64,000 nucleotides of DNA from DASXKD01 sp963806145 (GCA_963806145.1 CAWDXD010000011.1:1-64000); one strand, 5' to 3'. Shown: positions 1 through 9,339, numbered from the stretch's first letter. Numbers and translations: made by a program. The notes: generated from the letters alone by a model not told the origin.

Positions 1-1660
1 TTGGTCTTGCTGCAGTACCCGCCGGAGTTGGCGATAGCGCACACATGAACAGGGTTTCGCCAGTCGGCGAGTAGTCCGGGGCGAACGACCAGCCGCCGCC
101 CCAGTTGGCCAGGTCCCAGTTGCACGGGATCTTGGCGACCTTGCAAGCGCCGGCGGCCAGGGCAGTGACCTGGTTGAACGGCTTGGGCTGCAGGTTGATC
201 TTGATCCCGACCAGGGAGGCGTTGGACTGCAGCTGCTGCATCTCCTGGGCGACCCATTGCGTACCGGTGGCGTACGGCAGGTTGAACTGCAGGCCCTGGC
301 CCTGCTTGACGCCCGGGCCGCACAGGCTCGGGTTGGTGCAGGTGGTCACGCCGTTGGGGGTGATCTTCCAGCCGTGGCTGGTAGCAGGCTCTTCGCCTTC
401 GTGGGGTTGTAGGGGAACGGGTTTGTCGTCTTGAGCTGCGGCGATATAAACGGGGTGTCCGGGGTTAGCCCGACCGGCCCGGGGGTCAGCGTGCCGTAGC
501 CGCGCAGCGGGCCCTTGATGACGGATTCCTGGTCGAGCAGGTAGGCCAGGGCCTGGCGGAAGTACAGCTGGTTGATGATCGGGCCGTTGCCGGTGCTGCT
601 CTGGAAGTTCATCACGAAGTAGTTGATGCCCCAGATGTACAGCGGCGCCAGGGTGTAGCCCTGCAGCGGGTTCTGCCCTGCCGTCAGCGGGCTCGACCCG
701 GCCGGCTTGGCGATGGCGTCCTGCGATGGCAGGTAGCCCACGGAGATCTTCTGGCCACCGGCGGCCGGCGAGCGCAGCACGTTGTACTCGGCCGAGTCCG
801 CGGTGAACGGTACCTCCTGGAACTGCGCGAGGCTCGGCTTGACCGGCCCTGAGTACTTCGGGTTAGGGACGAACGTCACGTGCCCGTCGGCGTTGAACGC
901 CGACAGCTTCCACGGGCCGTCCACGATCGACCACAGCGGCGAGGACACATACGTGGTGAGCGACTTGGCCTGGCTGATCCAGGTACTTGTACACCGCGGC
1001 GCAGTCACTCACCTTGGTGGCGCAGTTTGACGGGCCGGACGCGGTCTTGTCCCACGCCGGCGGCATCGGGGTGATCTGCGACAGGTCGTTGTAGAGGAAC
1101 CAGCTGTGCGAGTAGGCCTTGTTCGTGGTCATCTGCAGCTCGGTCGGGGAGACCACCTTGTAACTCGTCACGAAGGAGGTGGGGAACCCGCTGTAGGCGC
1201 CCCAGTCGGTCGGCCCGACGGCCTTGAGCATGTTCAGCCAGAACATCAGGTCGGTCGTGGTGACCGGCGTGCCATCGGACCACATGTAGTGCTTAAGGGT
1301 GATCGTGGCGGTGTTCCCCGACCAGGTCGGCTCGTTCGCCAGGCTTATCGAGGGGTTCAGCAGCGGCTTCGACCCGTTGCCGAACATGTACAGCGGCCGG
1401 TACATCTGCCACTGGGAGAAGCTGTTCGTTGTACACGCTGACGTTCGTGATGCGTGATCGGGAAGATGTAGTTCGGGTAGTCGAGCCGGCAGCGCTAGAC
1501 CGCCGTGCCGCCCTTCACCTTCGTGCTGTCGTCGCGCCTGAGGGCGGCTGCTGCTACTGCTGCTGGAGGCAGCGACGAGCGCCAGCGCGCCAACGCTGCC
1601 GCCTACCGCAAGGCACCGGCGAGGCGCCTCGTGCGTCTCCCTTGAATTTGCTTCTGTGGC
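1..1660 (-). pseudogene. Broken ABC-type peptide substrate-binding protein, cut by window edge
   Basis: The minus strand encodes pieces of a family 5 (SBP_bac_5) extracellular solute-binding protein, but they lie in different frames. An N-terminal hydrophobic stretch (GGSVGALALVAAS, near 1600) followed by serines suggests a lipoprotein signal. Next come the typical FSQWQMYRPLYMFG and WSDGTPVTTTDLMFWL motifs (1440-1240), then after a frame change LYFRQALAYLLDQ (near 550), then after another change WDLANWGGGWSFAPDY (near 90). I count at least five frame changes in 1.6 kb, and the gene runs off the left end. It would have bound a peptide or similar solute for an ABC importer. Either the gene is decaying or the sequence is poor here; the many breaks and the contig-edge position leave both open. 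Confidence 0.75.
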
Positions 1661-2175
1661 GCTGGCCCCACGGTGCGACTCCTTCTTACGGGAGCCGCCA
1701 GGCGCGTCGATGCGCCGGCGGGCTCCGACCAGACAAGGCGTCCCTTGATCAGGTGCATCGGCGGCGCGATACGGCCCACGGCGCCGCCGGGCGGGCGGAA
1801 CGGGCACCTGATCACGCTGGCGCCCAGCACTGCCCGCGGCAGCATTGCATATTGCACCTCGCCGTGCCCTGACCACGACGATCACGATTTAGACGGCCAC
1901 CCACAATTCCTCCGCGCGTAGGGGAGCTGTCACCGGAGTCTTCCGGAGAGGTCCGTACGGCTGATGCGGAGTACGCAACTTAAACTTAGGAACGCTCCAC
2001 AGTTGCCTGAAGACCCGGGTTTCAACAGTCCGGAATCGTGACGTAACCGTTACCGCCCGGCCATGTACCAGGGGGTGCAAGCAGGCCTTTTAGTGATTAG
2101 CCGACCCAAGGGCCTGCACACTTCGAGCCTGGAGGAGCGCTCAAACGTGGCCCACGAGCGGCCCGCGCCTGGTGC
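1661..2175. other. Intergenic stretch with no supported gene
   Basis: About 500 bases between the broken binding-protein gene and the DUF397 gene. The open frames here have no recognisable domain and lack consistent codon bias. The part next to 1660 may hold the lost 5' end and promoter of the broken gene. I see no clear terminator or operator. Confidence 0.5.
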
Positions 2176-2421
2176 TCACGGCAGGTCGAACTCGCCATCC
2201 TTGACGCCGAGGGTGAATGCTTCCCATTCCTCGGGCGTGAACGCGAGCACCGGGCCGTCCGGCTTCTTGGAGTCACGCATCAGGTACAGCTTTTCCGCGT
2301 CCGCCTTGTGCGGCCAGTGGGAGGTATCGGTGGTGACCGTCACCTCGACGCAGAAACGCCCGGTGCCGCAGTGACTGGCCCGGCGCCAGGCGGGGACGCC
2401 AGCTAGTTCATGGTTTAGCAC
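2176..2421 (-). CDS. DUF397 domain-containing protein
   Basis: An 81-residue protein starting at GTG. It has the DUF397 pattern: a tryptophan near the N-terminus (PAWRRASHCG), a CVEV strand, the MRDSKKPDGPVLAF core (residues 48-61) and the FTPEEWEAFTLGVKDGEFD end. In actinobacteria these small proteins are usually encoded beside an XRE-type helix-turn-helix regulator and take part in developmental or antibiotic regulation. No such partner is adjacent here, so this is an orphan copy. The molecular function of the family is not established. The next gene on the same strand ends only 9 bases downstream of where this one starts, so the two might be read together, but they have no obvious functional link. 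Confidence 0.85.
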   Translation of the reverse strand: MLNHELAGVPAWRRASHCGTGRFCVEVTVTTDTSHWPHKADAEKLYLMRDSKKPDGPVLAFTPEEWEAFTLGVKDGEFDLP

Positions 2422-2430
2422 GGCACCAGG

Positions 2431-3240
2431 CTACTCGTCACCGCGTGCGCGAGAGGCCAGGAAGCGGGCGGTCAGGAGCCCGGCCTGCCCCCGCGCCGGG
2501 CGGCCCCAGCCGCGGACCACCGGGCGCTGGCGCTCGTCGCGGGGCAGCCGCTGCAGTTCCTCGTCGGGATCGCCGTTGGCCGACAGCCAGGTCAGCAGCG
2601 TGACGAAGACGACCGGTACGAAGCAGAACGCCGACACCGCCCACACCAGCGCCACCGTGATCTCCTGGTCGGCGACCGCGGACAGTGCGCCGCCCGCCGG
2701 GTCGTAGCCGTGGAACACACCGTGGTTGGACAGCCCGAGCACATAGGCGACCGCCCAGGTGGACCACATGGCCAGCGCCGCGACGGCGGCACGGTGCGGC
2801 TTTAGCAGCCGGGGCGCCAGCGGGGGCGAGGGCACCAGTTCCAGCCACAGCCCGGTGCCTGCGGCCAGCAGCGTGAGGAGTTCCGGCAGCACCAGCACGG
2901 GATGCCCGGCCAGCGCGTCCATGAGCGGCGGGAGCCGCCAGGCCACGCTGACCCCGATGAACACCATCAGGTAGCCGCCCGCGCGCAGGAACGAGGTCTG
3001 CCGCCGCCGTGCGGTGGCCAGCCGGTCCAGCGGCCCGGCCAGGCGCAGCAGCCGCCAGGGCGCGCCCAGCACGATCAGGGCGGGCGCGGCGATGCCGAAC
3101 ACCACGAACTGCACGGACTCGGCGACGACGTACTTGCGGGCGAGCCACTCGACGGCCAGGCCGGTCACGATCAGGGCGGCCCCAGCCGCAGCGAGCCAGG
3201 GCCTGACGTGTGCCGCCGTTGGCGTGGCCTGTTGTGTCAT
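2431..3240 (-). CDS. CtaG/caa3-type cytochrome c oxidase assembly-like membrane protein
   Basis: A 269-residue polytopic membrane protein. Hydrophobic segments follow each other through the chain (for example AAAGALIVTGLAVEW near the start and ITVALVWAVSAFCFVPVVF near residue 210), with the conserved WRLLRLAGP and PLMDALAGHPV loops of the caa3_CtaG family. Family members act in the cytoplasmic membrane and are linked to copper delivery and cytochrome oxidase assembly. The ATG at 3240 is chosen because GGGAG lies 7 bases upstream; an ATG two codons earlier sits too close to that site. The open frame continues upstream to 3657 without homology. No oxidase genes are nearby, so the link to oxidase assembly rests on family membership only. 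The C-terminal 40 residues are charged and probably cytoplasmic. Confidence 0.75.
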   Translation of the reverse strand: MTQQATPTAAHVRPWLAAAGAALIVTGLAVEWLARKYVVAESVQFVVFGIAAPALIVLGAPWRLLRLAGPLDRLATARRRQTSFLRAGGYLMVFIGVSVAWRLPPLMDALAGHPVLVLPELLTLLAAGTGLWLELVPSPPLAPRLLKPHRAAVAALAMWSTWAVAYVLGLSNHGVFHGYDPAGGALSAVADQEITVALVWAVSAFCFVPVVFVTLLTWLSANGDPDEELQRLPRDERQRPVVRGWGRPARGQAGLLTARFLASRARGDE

Positions 3241-3372
3241 GTGCATTCTCCCGTGCCACCGCGGCCCTGCCGTGCCGAGGAGGACCGTGCGTGCCATGAT
3301 CGCCGATTGCCGCCCCGCGCGGGGCGCGCCGCGGCAAAGTCTTTTAGGTTGGGCCATGGAGCTTGTCCATGA

Positions 3373-3573
3373 ATTGTCGGCTCCGGCAGCGCATCCGCCA
3401 CGGTGACCGCGGAGATGGCGCAGGCCGACGGCGGCACCACGGTGTCCATCGTCACCGACCTGTCCATCAGCGGGCGGGTCACCCAGTTCGGTCGGGGCGT
3501 GATGGGCGACGTGAGCGCCCGGCTGCTCGAGCAGTTCGTGCGCGACGTGGAGACCGGGGTACTTGCCGGCTAG
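3373..3573 (+). pseudogene. CoxG/SRPBCC-domain remnant
   Basis: This frame, which opens after a stop at 3370-3372, encodes SASATVTAEM, then GGTTVSIVTDLSISGRV, QFGRGVMGDVSARLLEQF and a TAG stop. That is the C-terminal third of the carbon monoxide dehydrogenase subunit G (CoxG) family, a SRPBCC lipid-binding fold. The first two thirds are missing and no start codon with a ribosome site precedes it, so I read it as a truncated gene. Its TAG (3571-3573) overlaps the stop of the convergent SDR gene (3570-3572). No other CO-dehydrogenase genes are present. Confidence 0.7.
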
Positions 3574-4349
3574 TAGCCCGGGTCGCCGAAGCGGGCGGCC
3601 AGCGCGCGGAAGGCACCCGGCGCTGTGCCGTGCAGCCAGGCCGGGAATCGCAGCCACCCAGGCACGTACACCACCGGCCGCTCGTGCTCCAGCGCGGACA
3701 CGATCGCCGCGGCCACCCGGCCTGCCGGGATCGGGGCGGGGCGGGCCCGGCCGTAAGGCGTCCCGCGCCGGCTGAAGAACGGCGTGTCGATCACCCCGGG
3801 CACGATCACGCTCACCGTCACCCCGTGGCCACGCACCTCGTAGGCCAGGCTCTCCGCGAACGCGGCCAGGCCGGCCTTGGTGGCCGCGTAGACCGCCTCG
3901 CCGGGGACGCCGGTGACACCGGCGATGGAGGACACGAAGGCCACCCCGCCCCGGCCGCGCTCGGCCATACCCGGCACGAGCAGCCTGGTCAGTTCGATGG
4001 GCGCGGCCAGGTTGACAGTGGCCAGTTCGGTGACCTTCGCCGCCGGGATCTCGCCGACGGGCCCGGCCCAGCCCAGGCCCGCGTTGTTGACCAGGATGTC
4101 GATGCCGCCGCGGGCGGCCGCCGGCGCTGCCGCGAGCGCCCGCTCCGCGAGGCCCGCGGCGCCGCCCGCCGCGGCCAGGTCACCGCCGAGCGCGGTGCCG
4201 CCGGTCCGGGCCGCCACCTCGGCCAGGCGTGCCTCGTCGCGCCCGCCGAGCAGCAGGCTGGCCCCCGCCGTGGCGAGCGCCGCCGCGGTGGCGGCCCCGA
4301 TCCCCGACGAGGCACCCGTCACCAGCGCCACCGCGCCATCGAGCCGCAT
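3570..4349 (-). CDS. Short-chain dehydrogenase/reductase (SDR)
   Basis: A 259-residue classical SDR. The cofactor-binding TGASSGIG is at residues 11-18, the NNAG motif near residue 92, the catalytic Ser in SSIAGVTG (near 145), and Tyr-Lys in YAATK (near 158). The dinucleotide site has GGRDEARL after the second strand, where an Arg usually favours NADP(H). The end (WLRFPAWLHGTAPGAFRAL) is hydrophobic, as in SDRs acting on lipids or at membranes. The substrate is unknown. The gene converges on the CoxG remnant, with overlapping stop codons. The CBS protein gene upstream on the same strand is 91 bases away, so a shared transcript is possible. Confidence 0.85.
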   Translation of the reverse strand: MRLDGAVALVTGASSGIGAATAAALATAGASLLLGGRDEARLAEVAARTGGTALGGDLAAAGGAAGLAERALAAAPAAARGGIDILVNNAGLGWAGPVGEIPAAKVTELATVNLAAPIELTRLLVPGMAERGRGGVAFVSSIAGVTGVPGEAVYAATKAGLAAFAESLAYEVRGHGVTVSVIVPGVIDTPFFSRRGTPYGRARPAPIPAGRVAAAIVSALEHERPVVYVPGWLRFPAWLHGTAPGAFRALAARFGDPGY

Positions 4350-4440
4350 GGCGCCTCACTTTCGCGCACCGGCGCGGTCGTGGCAAGGACCGAACCGGTG
4401 CCGCCGGTGGCCGGCGGCTCCGCGGAAACGCGCCAGGGGC

Positions 4441-4839
4441 TCAGGCGCGGGCCGTGGCCCGCTGGTCCGCCTCCGACCAGCAGCGGACGATGTCGCGCAT
4501 GGAAAGCAGGCCGGTCACCTCGGATCCGTCGAGGACCACGAGGTGCCGGAACCCGGCCTTGACCATGGTCGCGGCCGCATGCTCCAGGGTCCAGTCCGGG
4601 GAGGCGAACACGACGTCCGCGGTGCGGTGCGCGGCGGCCAGCTCGGTATCCGGGTCCTGGCCCGCGCCGACGGAGTCGAGGATGTCGCGCTCGGTGAGGA
4701 TGCCCACCCCGGGGTGCTCGGGGTCGGTGACCACGGCGGCACCGACGTGCCGGGCCGACATGAGGCGCGCGGCTTCTCTGAGGGTATGCGCGGGGCCGAT
4801 GGTCACGACCAGCTTGCTCATCCCGTCGCGTACCTGCAT
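4441..4839 (-). CDS. CBS domain protein
   Basis: A 132-residue protein made of a tandem CBS pair. The first repeat includes TLREAARLMSARHVGAAVVTD and ends at GILTERDIL (to about residue 60). The second includes TLEHAAATMVKAGFRHL and ends at GLLSMRDIV (about residues 80-125). Such stand-alone pairs bind adenine nucleotides and act as energy or redox sensors that modulate partner proteins; the partner here is unknown. GGGGAG lies 8 bases before the ATG at 4839, which supports this start. Most similar actinobacterial proteins are 130-145 residues long, so it appears complete. Confidence 0.85.
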   Translation of the reverse strand: MQVRDGMSKLVVTIGPAHTLREAARLMSARHVGAAVVTDPEHPGVGILTERDILDSVGAGQDPDTELAAAHRTADVVFASPDWTLEHAAATMVKAGFRHLVVLDGSEVTGLLSMRDIVRCWSEADQRATARA

Positions 4840-5017
4840 CTGGCATCACTCCCCGAGGTTGCCGTCGTGGGGGATGCGTGGCCCTTGCCCGCGCCGCCAG
4901 GGGCCAAGCGCTTGTGCCTTTGTGACACTACTTACAGCATGGGTGATGCCCGCCCGCAGGGCAAGACATGCGGGCGTGACCCGCTCGCCGCCTGGCCCCG
5001 CTGCCTGGGTATTCGCG

Positions 5018-5810
5018 TCAGGGGCGGTCGCCGTTGAGCAGGCCGAGCGCCTCGGTGTGCAGCAGGCCGTTGGTGGATACCGCGCTGCCGCCGTCGGGTG
5101 TACGCCTGCCGGACAGGTCGGTGAACTTGCCGCCGGCCTCCTCGACGATCACCATGAGCGCCGCCAGGTCCCACAGCGACACCTCGGGCTCGGCGCAGAC
5201 GTCGACCGCTCCCTCGGCGACCAGCATGTGCGACCAGAAGTCACCGTAGGCGCGGGTGCGCCAGACCGCGCGGCCGAGGTCGAGGAGGCCGCCAAGGCGG
5301 CCCTGCGCCTCCCAGTCGGACAGGCTGGAGTACGACAGCGACGCGTCCGGCATCTTGGCCACCTCAGAAACACGGCAGCGGGTCGCCTTGGTGAGGCTGC
5401 GGCCGGTCCATGCGCCACCGTCCCGCCCCGCCCACCACCGGCGGCCGAGCGCGGGTGCGGACACCACGCCGACCACGACCTCGTCGCCGTCCATCAAGCC
5501 GATCAGGGTGGCCCACACGGGGACGCCGCGCACGTAGTTCATGGTCGCGTCGATCGGGTCGATGACCCAGCAGCGCGGCCCGGACCCCGCCCGGCCGAAC
5601 TCCTCGCCGAGCACCGCGTCCCTGCGGGCGCGCCCGGCGCAGCACATTGCGCAGCGACGCCTCGACCGCATGGTCGGCGTCGGTGACCGGCGTCAGGTCG
5701 GGTTTGGACTCGACCCGCAGGTCGAGCGCCCGGAACCGGCGCGAGGTGATGTCGTCCGCCGAGTCCGCGAGGACGTGGGCGAACCGCAGGTCGTCGTCAT
5801 AACCCTGCAT
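5018..5810 (-). pseudogene. hisN: Histidinol-phosphatase (inositol-monophosphatase family) with one frameshift
   Basis: The N-terminal part, starting at the ATG at 5810 (MQGYDDDLRFAHVLADSADD), and the rest lie in two frames. The frame breaks near 5621-5630, inside what should read R-A-R-P-R-D-A-V-L-G-E-E. After the break come GEEFGRAGS, IDPIDATMNYVRG (the metal-binding DPhDGT motif, with Ala for Gly), and WDLAALMVIVEEAGG. Together these make a full-length family member of about 263 residues. The position next to rsgA and aroA matches that of actinobacterial hisN, which makes histidinol from histidinol phosphate. One base added or lost explains the break. It may be a sequencing error, since both halves otherwise keep good coding character; if real, this step of histidine synthesis needs another enzyme. 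Confidence 0.75.
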
Positions 5811-5830
5811 GGCGCGCAACGGTACCCTGT

Positions 5831-5862
5831 TGTTAGCCCGGGGGGCGACCCCGGAGCCCCCG
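5831..5862 (+). repeat. GC-rich dispersed repeat, copy 1
   Basis: TTAGCCCGGGGGGCGACCCC followed by GGAGCCCCC, between hisN and rsgA. It matches, with small length changes in the G and C runs, the sequences at 9721-9885, 11977-12006 and 43401-43437. The CCCGGGG/CCCCGG parts can fold into a short GC hairpin. Confidence 0.6.
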
Positions 5863-5937
5863 CTGTCCTGCGGCCCTGTTCCTTCGTCACGGGGCCTTGG
5901 CCCTGTTGGCACAGGGAGCGGCCCTCGGAACGGCTGC

Positions 5938-6972
5938 CTACCAGGCCTCGGCGCCGTCGCGGCTGCGCAGCAGTCGCCGCAGCGAATCCAGCCGCGCGGC
6001 CAGGCGCGGATCGCCGCCCTGGTCGTGAACCCAGTCGTCCAGGGCACAGTCCGGCTGGTCGTGATCGCAGCCGGGCGGGCACGCGGCCGTGCCCGGGGCC
6101 AGGTCGGTGAACGCGCGCACCACCCGGTCCGGGGCGACATGGCCGAGCCCGAACCCGCGCAGCCCGGGGGTGTCGATGATCCAGCCACCGCCGGGCAGCG
6201 CGAGGGCGACCGCGGAGGAAGACGTGTGCCGCCCGCGCCCGGTCACCGTGTTGACCGTGCCTACCGCCCGGTCGGCGTCCGGGATCAGGGCGTTGACCAG
6301 CGTGGACTTACCCACCCCCGACTGGCCGATGAGCACGCTGATGCGGCCGTCGAGATACTGGCGCAGCGGGGCGAGCCGGGACGCGTCCAGCGGCCGGCCG
6401 AGCGCCACGTGGCCGATGCCCAGCGGCGCGTAGGCGTACAGCAGTTCGTCGGCGCTGGCGAGGTCGGCCTTGGTCAGGCAGAGCAGCGGGCGCAGCCCGG
6501 CGTCGTAGGCGGCCACCAGGCAGCGGTCGATGAACCGCGGCCTGGGTGGCGGGTCGGCCACCGCGCAGACGATGCCCAGCTGGTCGGCGTTGGCCACGAT
6601 GACCCGCTCGACCGGGTCGGTGTCGTCCGCCGAGCGGCGCAGCGCGGTCGTCCGCGGGGACACCCGGACGACGCGGGCGAGGGTGCCGGGCGCGCCTGAG
6701 GTATCCCCGGCCAGCGCCACCCGGTCACCGACGACCACGCCCCGGCGGCCCAGTTCCCTGGCCGACATCGCGGTGACCGTGCGGTCGCCGACCAGCACGC
6801 CGTACCTGCCCCGGTCGACCGAGGCGACGAAGCCCTCCACCGCGTCCTCGTGTGCGGGCCTGCGCCGGGTGCGCGGGCGGGAGCCCCGCCCCGGCCGCAC
6901 CCGGATGTCGTCCTCGTCCAGGTCCTGCCTCGCGCGCGGAGTCAGGGCACCTGCTCCAGCATCGAGGCCCAC
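5938..6972 (-). CDS. rsgA: Ribosome small-subunit-dependent GTPase A
   Basis: A 344-residue circularly permuted GTPase that helps 30S subunit maturation. An OB-fold starts near residue 45 (VEGFVASVDRGRYGVLV). The GTPase motifs come in permuted order: TKAD (G4, near 168), GQSGVGKST (G1, near 219) and DTPGLRGFG (G3, near 270). A zinc site follows, CPPGCDHDQPDC (about 297-308). The N-terminus carries DEDDIRVRPGRGSRPRTRRR, the basic tail typical of actinobacterial members. The chosen start is GTG at 6972, inside the end of aroA, giving a 31-base overlap and probable translational coupling. The true start could be slightly downstream, because the first dozen residues are not conserved. hisN follows in the same direction. 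Confidence 0.93.
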   Translation of the reverse strand: MGLDAGAGALTPRARQDLDEDDIRVRPGRGSRPRTRRRPAHEDAVEGFVASVDRGRYGVLVGDRTVTAMSARELGRRGVVVGDRVALAGDTSGAPGTLARVVRVSPRTTALRRSADDTDPVERVIVANADQLGIVCAVADPPPRPRFIDRCLVAAYDAGLRPLLCLTKADLASADELLYAYAPLGIGHVALGRPLDASRLAPLRQYLDGRISVLIGQSGVGKSTLVNALIPDADRAVGTVNTVTGRGRHTSSSAVALALPGGGWIIDTPGLRGFGLGHVAPDRVVRAFTDLAPGTAACPPGCDHDQPDCALDDWVHDQGGDPRLAARLDSLRRLLRSRDGAEAW

Positions 6973-8309
6973 AACCGGGTGAACCCGGGAAAGGTCTTCG
7001 CCACGGTGGCCGCGTTCTCCACCTCGATCCCGGGGACGGCCAGGGCCAGCACTGCGGCCGCCATGACCATCCGGTGATCGTCGTAGCTGGCGAACGGCCG
7101 GCCACTTGCCCGCAGCGCCCGTGGCCTGATCGCCAGGCCGTCGGGCAGTTCGCTGACGTCCCCGCCGAGCGCGCCGATCTCGGCAGCCAGGGCCGCCAGC
7201 CGGTCCGTCTCGTGCCGGCGCATATGCCCGATGCCGGTCAGCCGGGACGGGCCGCCGGCCAGCGCGGCCAGTGCGGCCGCCACGGTGGCCGACTCGCTGG
7301 CGTCGGCCAGGTCCACGGTGACCGGGCGGATCCGGCCGGTGCCGGTCACCGTCAGCCCATTTTCGTCCAGCGTGCAGCTCGCACCGAAGGCGGACAGCAG
7401 GTCCAGGATCTGCCCGGCCGGCTGCGTGGTCACCGCGGGCCAGTCCGCGATCGTCACGGCACCGCCGGTGACCAGCGCGGCAGCCAGGAACGGCACAGCA
7501 TTGGAAAGATCAGGCTGAACGATAATCTCGTGGTGCCCGATGGCCCCCGGGTGCACGCGCCACGTGTCGGGCAGGCCGGCCGGCGTGCCGCTCTCCCGCG
7601 TCCACGTCTCCACCTCGGCGCCCGCGTCCCGCAGCATGGCGACCGTCATGGCGATGTGCGGCGCGGACGGGGCCCGGCCGCCGCGGTGCCGTATCTCCGC
7701 GCCCTTGTCGAAGCGCGGCGCGGCGAGCAGCAGCCCGGACACGATCTGGGAGGAGACCGAGGCGTCCAGGGTGACCGCGCCGCCCGGCAGCGACCCGCCG
7801 CCGTGCACCGTGAACGGGATGGCGCCGCGCCCCCCGTCGTCGATGACGGCCCCGAGTTCGCGCAGCGCGGCGAGGATCTGCCCCACCGGCCGCTGCGCCG
7901 CCCGGGCGTCACCGTGGAAGTCCACGCGGACTCCGGTGAGCGCGGCGACGGGTGGCACGAACCGCAGTACCGTGCCGGCGTTGCCGACATCCACGCTGGC
8001 GCCGGCTTCTGGCCGCCCCGGGGACACGTGCCAGGACGGGGCCGGGCCAGCCGCGCCCGGATCGTATTGTCCGTTGCCGTTGATCGTGGCGCCCAGGGCC
8101 GTCAGCGCCACGCGCATCAGCAGCGTGTCGCGGGCCTGCAGCGGGCCGGCGATGATCCCCGGCCCGTCGGCGAGTGCGGCGAGCACCAGGGCCCGGTTGG
8201 TCATGGACTTGGAGCCGGGAATGGCCAGGCGCGCGCGCACCGGGCCCGCCGCGGCAGGGGCCGCCCAGCGCCCGGCCCGCGGGCCGTCCTGCCGCGCCGT
8301 GTGCTCCAT
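6942..8309 (-). CDS. aroA: 3-phosphoshikimate 1-carboxyvinyltransferase (EPSP synthase)
   Basis: A 455-residue enzyme of the shikimate pathway. It joins shikimate 3-phosphate and phosphoenolpyruvate on the way to chorismate, in the cytoplasm. Visible motifs are IPGSKSMTNRALVLAALADG (residues 30-49, with the Lys and Ser that bind substrate), DVGNAGTVLRF (near 106), SSQIVSGLLLAAPR (near 185), and SYDDHRMVMAAA (near 420). The length is normal, about 430-455. The start at 8309 gives a short Ala/Arg-rich leader, as in other actinobacteria. It heads the leftward group aroA-rsgA-hisN, with rsgA starting inside its last codons. Confidence 0.95.
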   Translation of the reverse strand: MEHTARQDGPRAGRWAAPAAAGPVRARLAIPGSKSMTNRALVLAALADGPGIIAGPLQARDTLLMRVALTALGATINGNGQYDPGAAGPAPSWHVSPGRPEAGASVDVGNAGTVLRFVPPVAALTGVRVDFHGDARAAQRPVGQILAALRELGAVIDDGGRGAIPFTVHGGGSLPGGAVTLDASVSSQIVSGLLLAAPRFDKGAEIRHRGGRAPSAPHIAMTVAMLRDAGAEVETWTRESGTPAGLPDTWRVHPGAIGHHEIIVQPDLSNAVPFLAAALVTGGAVTIADWPAVTTQPAGQILDLLSAFGASCTLDENGLTVTGTGRIRPVTVDLADASESATVAAALAALAGGPSRLTGIGHMRRHETDRLAALAAEIGALGGDVSELPDGLAIRPRALRASGRPFASYDDHRMVMAAAVLALAVPGIEVENAATVAKTFPGFTRLWASMLEQVP

Positions 8310-8477
8310 ACAGGTGAGCCTAGTGCGCCGCCGGGCCGGGCCACCTCACCCGGTGCGCTGGCCGACGGGCTGGCCAGCTAGCACGGTCGGCCAGGTTTGG
8401 CGCGCTGGTTTCGTGGCAATGAAAGGGCACATTCTGTACATCCCCCAGCCTTCTTTTCGACACCCAGGTGAGAGCAC

Positions 8478-9266
8478 ATGTGCGGCCGGTACGCGTCGGC
8501 GCGGAAGCGCCAGGATCTCCTCGAGGAGTTCCGCATCGACCGCGACCGGGTGACCGACGACCTCGAACCCGACTACAACGTGGCCCCGACCAAGCCGGTC
8601 TACGCGGTGCTCACCCGGGGCCAGCGTGGCCCGGACGAGAGCGCCAGGCCGCAGGAGGGGCGCGGGGCGGAAGCCGGGGCCGAGGTGGCCAGGGAACTGC
8701 GGGTGGTGCGCTGGGGCCTGGTGCCGTTCTGGGCAAAGGACCCGTCCATCGGCAGCCGCATGATCAACGCCAGGGTGGAGACGGTGGACGCCAAGCCCGC
8801 GTTCCGCCGCGCGTTCGCCAAGCGCAGGTGCCTGCTGCCCGCGGACGGCTTCTACGAATGGCTGAAGGTGGCCGGCGAGGGCAAGGCCCGCAAGCAGCCG
8901 TACTACATTCACCGCGCCGACGGCGGGGTGCTCGCCTTCGCCGGGCTGTATGAGCTCTGGCGGGACAAGTCCGTCCCCGAGGATCACCCGCAGGCCTGGC
9001 TCTGGACGGCCGTGATCATCACGACCAGTGCCCCGGACGAGGCCGGCCGGATTCACGACCGGATGCCGATGGTGATCGATCCCGCCCGGTGGGGCGACTG
9101 GCTCGACCCGGCCAGCGGCGACGCCGCCCACGTGCATGCGCTGCTCGCCCCCGCGGCGGCCAGCGGGCTCACGTCCTACCCGGTCGGCACGGACGTCAAC
9201 TACGTGAGAAACAACGGTCCCGCGCTGATCGAGCCGCTGGCCGGTGACCCGGCCCCGCTCGCCTGA
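8478..9266 (+). CDS. SOS response-associated peptidase (SRAP/YedK/HMCES family)
   Basis: A 262-residue protein beginning MCGRYAS. Cys2 becomes the N-terminal residue after Met removal and forms the thiazolidine crosslink to abasic sites in single-stranded DNA. Other family marks are the Asn in YNVAPT, the WGLVPFWAKD strand, NARVETVDAKPAFRRAF (near 100), the active-site Glu in GFYEWL (near 135) and TTSAP...HDRMP (near 185-195, with the catalytic His). Its role is to shield abasic sites during replication; despite the name it cleaves only itself. GGTGAG precedes the ATG by 6 bases. The gene stands between leftward aroA and a rightward zinc-finger gene 73 bases away. I see no LexA box close by. 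Confidence 0.93.
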   Translation: MCGRYASARKRQDLLEEFRIDRDRVTDDLEPDYNVAPTKPVYAVLTRGQRGPDESARPQEGRGAEAGAEVARELRVVRWGLVPFWAKDPSIGSRMINARVETVDAKPAFRRAFAKRRCLLPADGFYEWLKVAGEGKARKQPYYIHRADGGVLAFAGLYELWRDKSVPEDHPQAWLWTAVIITTSAPDEAGRIHDRMPMVIDPARWGDWLDPASGDAAHVHALLAPAAASGLTSYPVGTDVNYVRNNGPALIEPLAGDPAPLA

Positions 9267-9339
9267 GGGGCGGCGGCAACACCCGGGGCAGCCCACGCAA
9301 TGGCGCTTCGCTTCCCCTGCCTAGAGAGGAGGACACACC

